Positions 1 through 5,167 are shown, numbered from the stretch's first letter. The stretch is DNA of 5,389 nt from Planctomycetales bacterium (GCA_005239795.1 SBBH01000237.1:1-5389); one strand, 5' to 3'. Translations and numbers: made by a program. Notes: a model not told the origin generated them from the sequence alone.

Positions 1-28
1 CGCCGTGCGCGCGCGCAAGGGAAAAAAT
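1..28. other. Left window edge with short alternating GC tract
   Basis: Bases 5-16 alternate purine and pyrimidine almost perfectly (GTGCGCGCGCGC). An A-rich run follows and forms the base of the hairpin described next. No gene is seen. A plus-strand gene ending before the window could be served by that hairpin, but this cannot be checked here. Confidence 0.3.
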
Positions 29-58
29 AAAAATTTCCGCGGGAAAGCGGAATTTTTT
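29..58. terminator. Bidirectional intrinsic terminator
   Basis: The left arm (29-40, AAAAATTTCCGC) pairs with the right arm (47-58, GCGGAATTTTTT) around the six-base loop GGGAAA. This gives 11 pairs with a single T-T mismatch. The right arm ends in six Ts on the plus strand. The A-rich run at 22-33 gives a T-rich tail on the minus strand, so it can stop transcription from either side. On the minus strand it lies about 175 bases past the stop of the Hint-fragment gene and could end that transcript. The G-C part of the stem contains a CCGCGG hexamer (37-42). Confidence 0.7.
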
Positions 59-232
59 CGATGCGGCCTTGCTCAGACGCCTTGATAAGGAGGGGATCCG
101 TGCGCAGGGGCGGAAAGCCGATCCCGGAGGACCTGCTCAGGGGGTTCGCGCCGCAATCAACGCTCGCGCCGTCCTGGTGCTCGCTTCCCTGCCTGCCGGC
201 ATTTCAACGGGTGGCAGGGGCCTGTTCAAAAA

Positions 233-730
233 TCAATTTCTTCTAAAGTACTTCCTGCTCATTTTGTCCAACGCAGAGCCCAATTCAGCCAGTGTCTGAT
301 AAATCCTGTCTACCACGGCTTCCCGCAGTCGACTCTGAGTGATTTCACCAGCCCGATACTCCCGAAGAAAGAGTCCCATTATTCTATCTTGCTCTTTCAG
401 TACGCGATGTCCATATCGGTCGAACCGATTTTGACCTTTAGCAGGGAGATTTTCTAATTTTCTCCTCAATGTTTTAATCTCCGTTTTTCCAACTCCATAA
501 GGATTTACCATTTCCTCAAGGTCGTCCAGAGAAGATGTGTTGTGAACCAGCCACCCAGAATGACCCACCCCATAGGTCTTCGTAGACTCCACACGAAAAT
601 TGAAGACAGATACCTTTCGGACCGTTTGTCTCCGGATCCCCGTGACCACGCCTGTCGAAGGCACCGCCTCTTGGGACTGAGGAGAGATGCCCCCCACGGT
701 CAACAGGGCCAAAACCCAGAGCCATGACAT
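233..730 (-). CDS. Secreted-type protein with C-terminal half of a Hint domain and unknown toxin-like tip
   Basis: The 165-residue product has three parts. Residues 1-22 look like a signal peptide: MSWLWVLALLTVGGIS is a hydrophobic core, though it lacks the usual positive charge. Residues 27-65 match the end of Hint/intein-type autoprocessing domains as found in polymorphic toxins: a VFNFRVE strand (42-48), a TY pair (52-53) and the terminal GWLVHNT (59-65) with the splice-type His63-Asn64. Residues 66-165 form a charged, apparently helical domain I do not recognise, ending in a basic tail (RKYFRRN). In the family, Hint cleaves after the Asn to release the C-terminal toxin. Here the N-terminal Hint half with its nucleophile is missing, and the protein has no cysteine at all. 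An in-frame stop at 752-754 rules out an upstream extension in this frame. The tip is about 44% GC against about 61% for the start. No immunity gene follows. It may be an orphan toxin cassette, a decayed toxin end, or a small secreted effector. Confidence 0.65.
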   Translation of the reverse strand: MSWLWVLALLTVGGISPQSQEAVPSTGVVTGIRRQTVRKVSVFNFRVESTKTYGVGHSGWLVHNTSSLDDLEEMVNPYGVGKTEIKTLRRKLENLPAKGQNRFDRYGHRVLKEQDRIMGLFLREYRAGEITQSRLREAVVDRIYQTLAELGSALDKMSRKYFRRN

Positions 731-736
731 CCCGGC

Positions 737-766
737 AGGGTAAGGCGCGACCTAATCACCTGTCAA
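737..766 (-). promoter_or_regulatory. Predicted promoter of the Hint-fragment gene, leaderless layout
   Basis: On the minus strand a perfect TTGACA (766-761) is followed after 18 bases by TACCCT (742-737), which keeps the key first, second and last bases of a -10 box. Six bases later comes the ATG at 730. Transcription would begin at or next to the start codon. No Shine-Dalgarno sequence lies upstream, so a leaderless mRNA is the simplest reading. The -10 match is only moderate. Confidence 0.45.
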
Positions 767-937
767 AGAAAACATCAGAGATCACAAACAAATCTGTTTT
801 CAAATCCAATTCTCGATTTCATGGCGGCCCACGGTATGCCGAGGGAAGCACCCGATCAAACGATGGTCCACTGGCGCGCCGCATAAAAAAGAGACCCAGG
901 GGACGTCGGATGTTGCCGTATCATCCCAGGCCCTGAC
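767..937. other. Intergenic stretch without a recognisable gene
   Basis: This stretch separates the minus-strand Hint-fragment gene from the plus-strand tRNA fragment. I see no convincing gene, RNA or repeat. The open frames crossing it give very basic or low-complexity products and overlap the tRNA fragment or the start of the divergent gene. A TTGCCG/TATCAT pair near 913-923 is too closely spaced to count as a standard promoter for the tRNA. Confidence 0.4.
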
Positions 938-979
938 GGGGGCGTAGCTCAGCTCGGTAGAGCACCGGATTTTTAATCC
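938..979 (+). pseudogene. tRNA-Lys(UUU) gene fragment, 5' half only
   Basis: The sequence follows a bacterial tRNA-Lys exactly from its first base. It has acceptor strand GGGGGCG (938-944), TA, D-stem GCTC (947-950) with its partner GAGC (960-963), anticodon strand CCGGA (965-969) and loop TTTTTAA (970-976) with anticodon TTT. The 3' strand of the anticodon stem starts as TCC (977-979), then continues as CT instead of GG. No variable loop, T-arm (a GGTTCRA-type loop with a stem) or acceptor 3' strand is found in the following several hundred bases. It cannot fold into a tRNA and is presumably not functional. The break beside the anticodon loop suggests recombination or integration there. A distant 3' half or an intron cannot be fully excluded. 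Confidence 0.85.
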
Positions 980-1231
980 CTCCAGGACTTTTCCCTGCTT
1001 GTTCGTTTTTGTTCGCAAGTGTCTCTCTGCGTTGAACGTTACGGCGGATCGGTTGTCCCGCAGACTTCCCTGATTTCCCCCGCGTTGCGGAGTGTTCTGG
1101 CACCCAGATGGCACCAGCAATCATCTACCGAATCGTCGATCTCAAAAATGATCGAGCGACGAGCGCCATGGTGTTGCCCGTCTTCGGACAACTGCAAGCG
1201 TTTGCACTCAACGCCGTTTCTGACAGCCGGG
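980..1231 (+). other. Gap between tRNA fragment and zinc-ribbon gene
   Basis: No firm gene is seen. Two small direct repeats occur: GTTCG on both sides of a T run near 1000-1015, and TGGCACC at 1098-1104 and 1109-1115, one helical turn apart. A 42-codon open frame (1108-1236) has no ribosome-binding site and its stop falls inside the TATAAT box of the next gene, so I do not call it. If the tRNA was broken by integration, this stretch is the first DNA of the foreign side. Confidence 0.35.
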
Positions 1232-1237
1232 TATAAT
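1232..1237 (+). promoter_or_regulatory. Perfect -10 box of the zinc-ribbon gene
   Basis: TATAAT lies nine bases before the ATG at 1247. Transcription starting 6-9 bases past the box would begin at about 1244-1247, at or almost at the start codon. No Shine-Dalgarno sequence fits between box and ATG. No good -35 hexamer is seen at the usual 16-18 base spacing. The layout is repeated at the helix-turn-helix gene. Confidence 0.6.
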
Positions 1238-1246
1238 TTTGGCCTG

Positions 1247-1534
1247 ATGTCCCGCACCAAACCCGCGATCATCCGTTGCTCGTTCAGCTTCAAGTGCCCG
1301 CTCCTGTGGGACGAACTCGAACAGACCCGCCAGGAGGATGTGCGGCACTGTACCGAATGCAACCGGGACGTTTTTCTCGTCCGTTCGCAGAAGCAGTTCG
1401 ACGAGCATGCCGCCTTGGGACACTGCGTCGCAGTCGAATGGCTCCGGAAAAGGCGGGCATCCCCAGCCAAGTACGAAGGAGAATCCGGGGGACCGTTCAG
1501 GACGGTTGGACTTCCGACTTCTCCCGCGAAGTAA
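1247..1534 (+). CDS. Small Cys/His-rich (zinc-ribbon-like) uncharacterised protein
   Basis: The 95-residue product resembles a widespread uncharacterised bacterial family recognisable from a pattern of the form FKCP-x-xWDxL, then VRHCxxC, then FxxHxxxGHCVAV. The candidate metal ligands are Cys17 (KCPLLWDEL), the Cys35-x2-Cys38 knuckle (HCTECNRD), and His59-Cys60 in GHCVAV, with His34 and His54 nearby. This suggests one zinc site in a compact domain over residues 11-65. Residues 66-95 look disordered and rich in basic, Gly, Ser and Pro residues. The start at 1247 was chosen because the conserved part begins soon after it and a perfect TATAAT sits just upstream; the open frame continues to 1019 without supporting features. 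There is no signal peptide or membrane segment. Neighbours give no functional clue. The family has no established function that I know of. Confidence 0.75.
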   Translation: MSRTKPAIIRCSFSFKCPLLWDELEQTRQEDVRHCTECNRDVFLVRSQKQFDEHAALGHCVAVEWLRKRRASPAKYEGESGGPFRTVGLPTSPAK

Positions 1535-2100
1535 TTCCTGCCCATTCAGGGAAAAACCTCCAAAACCGATTCCGTTTCCAGGAGGGTGAGTCCCGCCGCT
1601 TGGTTTGAACTTTCCGAAGCAACGGGCCGCAGGCTCCGCGCTCGGTGCACTTGGGTGCACTGGCTCGCGGGCCTGTTGGCCTTGCCCCACTTGCCTAAAC
1701 TTTCGCGGGGTCTGTCGCATGGCCGGAAATGCGGATCGCGCAGAAAACCCCCAAAACCGAACCCCTCTTCTCCTGGAATGTGCCCCTCCCTGTCGATGTC
1801 CGTGGAGCGGCAGAGATTCGTTCAGCCAGGAAGCCCCGCGCCTCTGGAGCCTTCAGGAGCGCGCTTAAACTCTTGGCGGAACCCAATCCTCATTCCGAAG
1901 GCGGGCCGTTCATCCTGTGCATCGCCAGAGAGTCCAGAACGAGGCGGAGGACGATCCTCAACCCGGAAATGCCCGATCACGGATCGAAAGAGACTTCCTG
2001 TTTCTTTCCGCTCTTGTTCGAGAAACCCAAACTTGTGTTCGACAAGAGTCGCGGAGTCTTTCTTTGATCGGTTTTTCGATGCGGGGTCCGGCACACGATT
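1535..2100. other. Gene-poor stretch with short repeats
   Basis: This 566-base stretch has open frames in several phases on both strands but none with recognisable domains. It contains an imperfect direct repeat (1551-1569 and 1743-1760, built on CCAAAACCGA) and a small hairpin, GTGCAC-TTGG-GTGCAC (1645-1660). A plus-strand frame (1729-2067) and a minus-strand frame (1822-2094) overlap extensively, so at most one is real. No RNA gene, IS end or strong terminator is seen. It may be a decayed gene. Confidence 0.4.
1729..2067 (+). CDS. Possible small hypothetical protein (weak)
   Basis: This 112-residue open frame begins MRIAQKTPK and ends DKSRGVFL. Its only support is codon bias: by hand count about two thirds of third positions are G or C against about half of second positions, the direction expected for real coding in GC-rich DNA. 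I see no domain, signal peptide, ribosome-binding site or nearby TATAAT box. The antisense frame at 1822-2094 competes with it. It could be a remnant or chance. Confidence 0.18.
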   Translation: MRIAQKTPKTEPLFSWNVPLPVDVRGAAEIRSARKPRASGAFRSALKLLAEPNPHSEGGPFILCIARESRTRRRTILNPEMPDHGSKETSCFFPLLFEKPKLVFDKSRGVFL

Positions 2101-2106
2101 TATAAT
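2101..2106 (+). promoter_or_regulatory. Perfect -10 box of the helix-turn-helix gene
   Basis: TATAAT is followed by six bases (TCAGTT) and then the ATG at 2113, so transcription should start at the A of the start codon or within a base or two. No Shine-Dalgarno site is possible in this space, which implies a leaderless mRNA. No convincing -35 hexamer is found 16-18 bases upstream; a TTGATC at 2064-2069 is too far away. Confidence 0.65.
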
Positions 2107-2112
2107 TCAGTT

Positions 2113-2598
2113 ATGGACTCTCGGATCATTCCAAACAGGTTGAGCAAGGAAGAACGTCGTGCGATGGTTCAGGTCCTCAATGCCCGTGGTGTCAAACAGC
2201 GAGATATCGCCCGAAGATTAGGCGTCCATTTCAACACCGTTTGGAACGACGTGCAAAAGATCCGCATGGAAACCCTCCTACGCGGAGGTCGTGCGATCAC
2301 GGAGAAATTGATCCAGGCGCGTTTAGATCACGCACATGCTTTAGAGATAAAACTCATGCAAAATGCCAATGCCGCGCCGGATGGGAGCATGGAAAAGCTC
2401 AAAACGCTGATGGCGGCGGCGAAGACCAGGGCGGGTCTTATCAATTTCCAATTCAAGGTCGGGATGCTTCCCAGGGGAGGATTCAGGCCCCCAGAGAAGA
2501 TATTCCTCCCTGACGGCAGGGAACTCGCGGAGTTGTCCAAGGAAGAAATTAGAGCCACGATCCCCGCTCTACTCGCAAGTGGATGGAGGCCGGGTTAG
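2113..2598 (+). CDS. Helix-turn-helix DNA-binding protein, function unknown
   Basis: The 161-residue product begins with a homeodomain-like helix-turn-helix of the kind found in transposases, resolvases and phage small terminase subunits. After a first helix (LSKEERRAMVQVLNARG, 10-26) comes the classic pair QRDIARRLGVHFNTVWNDVQ (29-48), with Gly37 at the turn and FNTVW at the start of the recognition helix. Residues 55-120 look like long helices and could mediate oligomerisation. A short C-terminal part has KIFLPDGREL followed by an acidic helix. No catalytic motif is present, so it is not a transposase or recombinase by itself. The start is fixed by the TATAAT box six bases upstream. It stands alone, with no phage or transposon partner in the window. 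A regulator or a small-terminase-like packaging protein are both possible; the DNA-binding call is firm, the role is not. Confidence 0.75.
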   Translation: MDSRIIPNRLSKEERRAMVQVLNARGVKQRDIARRLGVHFNTVWNDVQKIRMETLLRGGRAITEKLIQARLDHAHALEIKLMQNANAAPDGSMEKLKTLMAAAKTRAGLINFQFKVGMLPRGGFRPPEKIFLPDGRELAELSKEEIRATIPALLASGWRPG

Positions 2599-2607
2599 GG
2601 AGGAGCC

Positions 2608-2697
2608 GAGGCGCGGGAGCCTCTCAGCCAGGTCATGCGGGCAGTGGGGCAAAGACAGCTTGGGAGGGCTTTACAATGTAAACCGTCACAAAGACGG
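2608..2697. other. Cluster of small hairpins and an operator-like palindrome
   Basis: Three dyads follow the helix-turn-helix gene: GAGGC/GCCTC (2608-2612 and 2619-2623, loop of six), an odd palindrome TTTACA-A-TGTAAA (2670-2682), and CCGTC-ACAAA-GACGG (2683-2697). None is followed by a T run, so none is a standard terminator. The TTTACA dyad abuts the CCGTC hairpin and could be an operator, but no regulator is tied to it. Confidence 0.3.
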
Positions 2698-2723
2698 AAT
2701 TCACAGGCTTTTCGCAAACATAA

Positions 2724-2891
2724 TCAACGCAACTCGTTTGAATCAATAATGTTATGGACTTCGTTCCTTAAGTTTTTGAAACTCCGGAATTGAGGATCGT
2801 TGTGATTTTTTGGAGCCAGATTCATCAAGAAACCGATCTTCCCTGTAGCCAAGGCGGCGGAAATCGACAGTACCCAGGCGGGAATCCTCAT
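2724..2891 (-). CDS. Possible small protein with hydrophobic N-terminus
   Basis: This 55-residue open frame begins MRIPAWVLSISAALATG and ends NIIDSNELR. Residues 4-25 are hydrophobic enough for a signal peptide or a single membrane segment. Residues 27-55 are a polar, charged, protein-like tail (FRSFKNLRNEVHNI). It is not an antisense shadow, because the plus-strand frames over the tail contain stops (for example TGA at 2739-2741). Against it, there is no Shine-Dalgarno site and no good -10 box. The frame stays open upstream through the G-rich repeat, so the start is unsure, and it could be the end of a broken gene. I do not recognise a family. Confidence 0.3.
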   Translation of the reverse strand: MRIPAWVLSISAALATGKIGFLMNLAPKNHNDPQFRSFKNLRNEVHNIIDSNELR

Positions 2892-2919
2892 CAGGAGGAC
2901 ACGCGGGCGATCCTGACCA

Positions 2920-3033
2920 GGGGGAGTCCCCCGGATGGGTAGGCGGAACGGGGCGGGATTTCGGCGGGAGTCATCAGAGGGGACGCATCGGGGGGCATTT
3001 TCGGATGGGGGCTATCGGACGGGGCTTATTCGG
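2920..3033 (+). repeat. G-rich degenerate tandem repeat
   Basis: Nine runs of three to six Gs occur within 105 bases, starting at 2920, 2937, 2950, 2955, 2966, 2979, 2990, 3007 and 3021. The clearest repeat units start with TCGG at 2988, 3001 and 3015 and are 13, 14 and 15 bases long, with a partial fourth at 3030 and a degenerate earlier copy at 2961. The first G run pairs with a C run in GGGGG-AGT-CCCCC (2920-2932). By hand count the line 2941-3000 has 29 G against 11 C on the plus strand. It could form G-quadruplex or R-loop structures upstream of the methyltransferase gene. Confidence 0.5.
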
Positions 3034-3172
3034 CGCATGTCAGTGTCAGGGCTAGTTCCTGGGTGCTATGAGGTCGTGTTCGTCAAGTAGACGGTCGTCC
3101 AACCCGCCCTGCAATCCATTGCGGTTCACCGATCTGAACGGCTACGATATTCCTTGCCGAAACGACGCGGTT
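3034..3172 (+). other. Region upstream of the restriction-modification operon
   Basis: The methyltransferase frame is open back to an ATG at 3068, but the added 40 residues are Ser, Arg, Pro and Cys-rich and not family-like, so this is treated as untranslated leader. No controller (C-protein) gene or its paired operator boxes are seen, and no strong promoter hexamers stand out. Confidence 0.35.
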
Positions 3173-3180
3173 GGAGAGGA
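3173..3180 (+). promoter_or_regulatory. Shine-Dalgarno site that sets the methyltransferase start
   Basis: GGAGAGGA ends seven bases before the ATG at 3188, an ideal distance. It supports that start over the in-frame ATG at 3068. It also sets this gene apart from the two TATAAT-ATG genes on the left, which have no such site. Confidence 0.75.
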
Positions 3181-3187
3181 TAAACAA

Positions 3188-4546
3188 ATGCCATCGCTTG
3201 AAGTGATACCCAAACAATCGGTCTTTCCATTGAGCCTAACAGCGAAGGCCAACGGTAACGGGGCAACCTTCAAGGACCCGGCTTTCATGGAGAATCGGAC
3301 GGCACCAGTTCATCGGTGGGTCCCGTGGATTGCTGGATTCTCAGGGGCTTTTGTGGATTCGGTTCTTGCGGCTTACATAGACCGTCGCAAGGCCGCTACT
3401 GTTCTCGATCCCTTTGCCGGAGTTGGGACAACGCTTATTCAGTCCGCGATTCGTGGTCACGATGTCGTCGGCTTCGAGATCAACCCGTATGCGGCTCTGG
3501 CGGCAAAAGCAAAGCTAAAGGTGCTTCGAGTGAAAACGAAAACCTTCGATGCCACCATAGAGGCCATGCGGTTAGACGCTCGCTCGTGGTGCAACGGTCG
3601 AGTTGTCATGGGTGTAGCTCCCATAGCTTTTCGGTCGCGGATTCCCTTCTACAGTCCGAAGATTGAAAAGCAGGTGCTACATGCGCTCGCATTTACATCG
3701 AAGATCGACGATGACCGCGTGCGCGATCTTTTCCGGGTCGCATTCGGTTCTGTGATGGTGTCATTCTCGAACTACACCTATGAACCGTCACTGTCCACTC
3801 GCTTGGGCGCGGGGAAGTCGCTTATCGAGAACGCGGATGTGGCCGCAACACTTCTAAAGAAGTTGCGACACATGCGAGCGGACATCGAGTGGCTCCGATC
3901 CGAAGCAAACAGAACCAAACCGGGAAGCGGATGCGTTTACAACGAGGACTTTTTTGCGGGGAACCAGCGGCTAGAAAGTGGATCGGTTCACCTGATGATC
4001 ACCTCGCCGCCATATCTGAACAACTACCACTATGCGCGGAACACACGACCACAACTTTATTGGCTCGGCCTCATCTCATCGCCAGAGGAGCAGAGGCCAC
4101 TGGAGGAAGGAAACTTCGGGACATTTTGGCAGATCGCTAGGGACAAAGATTGTGTTCCGCTTGCTTTCGAGCATAGCGGCCTAGAGCGCATCCTTTCCAA
4201 ACTTCGGAGACTCAACCCAGAAAAAGGGCAATATGGCGGTCGCGGTTGGGCGAACTACGCCGCTTCCTATTTCAACGATTGCGACCGCTTCCTTGTGGCG
4301 CTCAAGCGGGTACTTGCTCGCGGTGGAACCGGTGTGATCGTCGTAGGAAACTCGATCCTTCAGGGAGTCAATGTTCCGGTTCAGGACATCATCGGGGACA
4401 TCGCCAAGATGCGCGGCTTGTCAGTCGAGGGTATCTACTGCCTTCGCAACAAGCGTGTAGGCGACTCGATTACAGCCTCATCGGTACGGATTGGCGCAAG
4501 TAAAGCGACCCTGAATGAATCGGCTGTTGTTGTTCACAAGCGCTAG
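3188..4546 (+). CDS. Amino-type DNA methyltransferase of a type II restriction-modification system
   Basis: The 452-residue enzyme should transfer a methyl group from S-adenosylmethionine to an exocyclic amino group in DNA, protecting sites cut by the next gene's product. An RTAPVHRWVPWI segment (37-48) probably belongs to motif X. Motif I is DPFAGVGTT (74-82), the cofactor loop, and EINPY (97-101) is the acidic motif II region. Asp254 in YNEDFF is a candidate motif III residue. The catalytic motif IV is TSPPY (272-276). SPPY-type motifs are typical of N4-cytosine enzymes, though N6-adenine cannot be ruled out. Order is cofactor site first, catalytic site second, with about 140 residues between them that may hold the target-recognition part; this is inference. 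A late GVIVVGNS strand (380-387) is consistent with motif VIII or beyond. It is not a C5-cytosine enzyme, as it lacks their PCQ and ENV motifs. The start follows GGAGAGGA. It ends nine bases before the endonuclease gene. Confidence 0.9.
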   Translation: MPSLEVIPKQSVFPLSLTAKANGNGATFKDPAFMENRTAPVHRWVPWIAGFSGAFVDSVLAAYIDRRKAATVLDPFAGVGTTLIQSAIRGHDVVGFEINPYAALAAKAKLKVLRVKTKTFDATIEAMRLDARSWCNGRVVMGVAPIAFRSRIPFYSPKIEKQVLHALAFTSKIDDDRVRDLFRVAFGSVMVSFSNYTYEPSLSTRLGAGKSLIENADVAATLLKKLRHMRADIEWLRSEANRTKPGSGCVYNEDFFAGNQRLESGSVHLMITSPPYLNNYHYARNTRPQLYWLGLISSPEEQRPLEEGNFGTFWQIARDKDCVPLAFEHSGLERILSKLRRLNPEKGQYGGRGWANYAASYFNDCDRFLVALKRVLARGGTGVIVVGNSILQGVNVPVQDIIGDIAKMRGLSVEGIYCLRNKRVGDSITASSVRIGASKATLNESAVVVHKR

Positions 4547-4555
4547 GTCACGCTG

Positions 4556-5167
4556 ATGAAGCCGCTGGGCGAAGAGGTTTTCAATCCGCTCGACAAGACG
4601 AACCTAGCGGAGAGCGTCAGGGATCACCTACTCAAACGTTCAGTTGTGCAGTTGCCGCCAGGCCGATTCATGGGGGCCGGGATATACGCGATCTATTACA
4701 CCGGCAGTTTTCCGGCCTATCGGAAGCTCGCCAGGACTGCACCGAGCGACGAGCAAGCGATCCCCATTTACGTTGGTAAGGCTGTTCCAGCGGGATCTAG
4801 GAAGGGCGGCTATGACCTTGGCGGTGATCCTGGGGACGTTTTGCATCGAAGATTGTCGGAACATGCTTCCTCGATTGAGGCGGCCAGAAACCTCAAACTC
4901 TCAGATTTTCAGTGTCGCTATCTCCTCGTCGATGATATTTGGATACCCCTTGGCGAATCGTTGCTGATCGAGACATTTAAGCCAGTCTGGAACATGCTTG
5001 TTGACGGCTTTGGCCATCATGACCAAGGGAAAACTCGGAGAGGTCAGAAGAAATCGGCGTGGGATACGCTTCATCCTGGAAGGTCATGGGCCGGGAAAGT
5101 GGAGCAACCAAACGACAAATCCGCAGAGCAGATCGCAAAGGACGTTGTTGCATCCCTGGGCGAGTAA
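4556..5167 (+). CDS. Eco29kI-family GIY-YIG type II restriction endonuclease
   Basis: This 203-residue nuclease should cut double-stranded DNA at a specific site. Characterised relatives (Eco29kI, Cfr42I) cut CCGCGG, so the same or a related site is likely but unproven. The GIY-YIG core is clear: GIYAIYYTG (42-50), IPIYVGKAVP (69-78), RRLSEHASSI (98-107), DDIWIPLGESLLI (126-138) and PVWN (143-146). As I recall them, the Eco29kI active-site residues Tyr49, Tyr76, Arg104, His108, Glu142 and Asn154 correspond to Tyr44, Tyr72, Arg99, His103, Glu134 and Asn146, so the enzyme looks intact. The family C-terminal signature follows: DGFG-HHDQGK (150-159) and WDTLHPGRSWA (169-179). The length fits the family. 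It starts nine bases after the methyltransferase stop behind a weak AGGT site (4545-4548), so translation is probably coupled and nuclease output kept below methylase output. The substitution of His for the usual Asn in FGNHD is a small variation. Confidence 0.93.
   Translation: MKPLGEEVFNPLDKTNLAESVRDHLLKRSVVQLPPGRFMGAGIYAIYYTGSFPAYRKLARTAPSDEQAIPIYVGKAVPAGSRKGGYDLGGDPGDVLHRRLSEHASSIEAARNLKLSDFQCRYLLVDDIWIPLGESLLIETFKPVWNMLVDGFGHHDQGKTRRGQKKSAWDTLHPGRSWAGKVEQPNDKSAEQIAKDVVASLGE

Noticed and set aside
61..299. Overlapping plus-strand open frames right of the terminator
   Set aside because: One of the frames is open through the terminator hairpin to the window edge, and neither encodes a recognisable domain. 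They run into the 3' end of the opposing Hint-fragment gene.
724..936. 70-residue plus-strand open frame starting inside the Hint-fragment gene
   Set aside because: The product is very basic and low in complexity, has no ribosome-binding site, and overlaps the start and promoter of the better-supported minus-strand gene.
800..1120. 106-residue minus-strand open frame
   Set aside because: It runs antisense through the tRNA-Lys fragment and shows no domain.
980..1240. Group I intron within the tRNA-Lys anticodon region
   Set aside because: The break is in the anticodon stem rather than at a usual intron site in the loop, and no 3' tRNA half with a T-arm could be found downstream within typical intron length.
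1019..1246. Upstream extension of the zinc-ribbon gene to an earlier start
   Set aside because: The added 76 residues have no family resemblance, and the perfect TATAAT at 1232-1237 would lie inside the coding region.
1208..1720. 170-residue minus-strand open frame
   Set aside because: It is the antisense shadow of the Cys/His protein gene, which has clear motifs.
1822..2094. 90-residue minus-strand open frame
   Set aside because: It has no recognisable domain, promoter or ribosome-binding site and competes with a plus-strand frame of better codon bias.
3068..3187. 40-residue N-terminal extension of the methyltransferase
   Set aside because: Its composition is unlike the family, while GGAGAGGA sits at ideal distance from the ATG at 3188.
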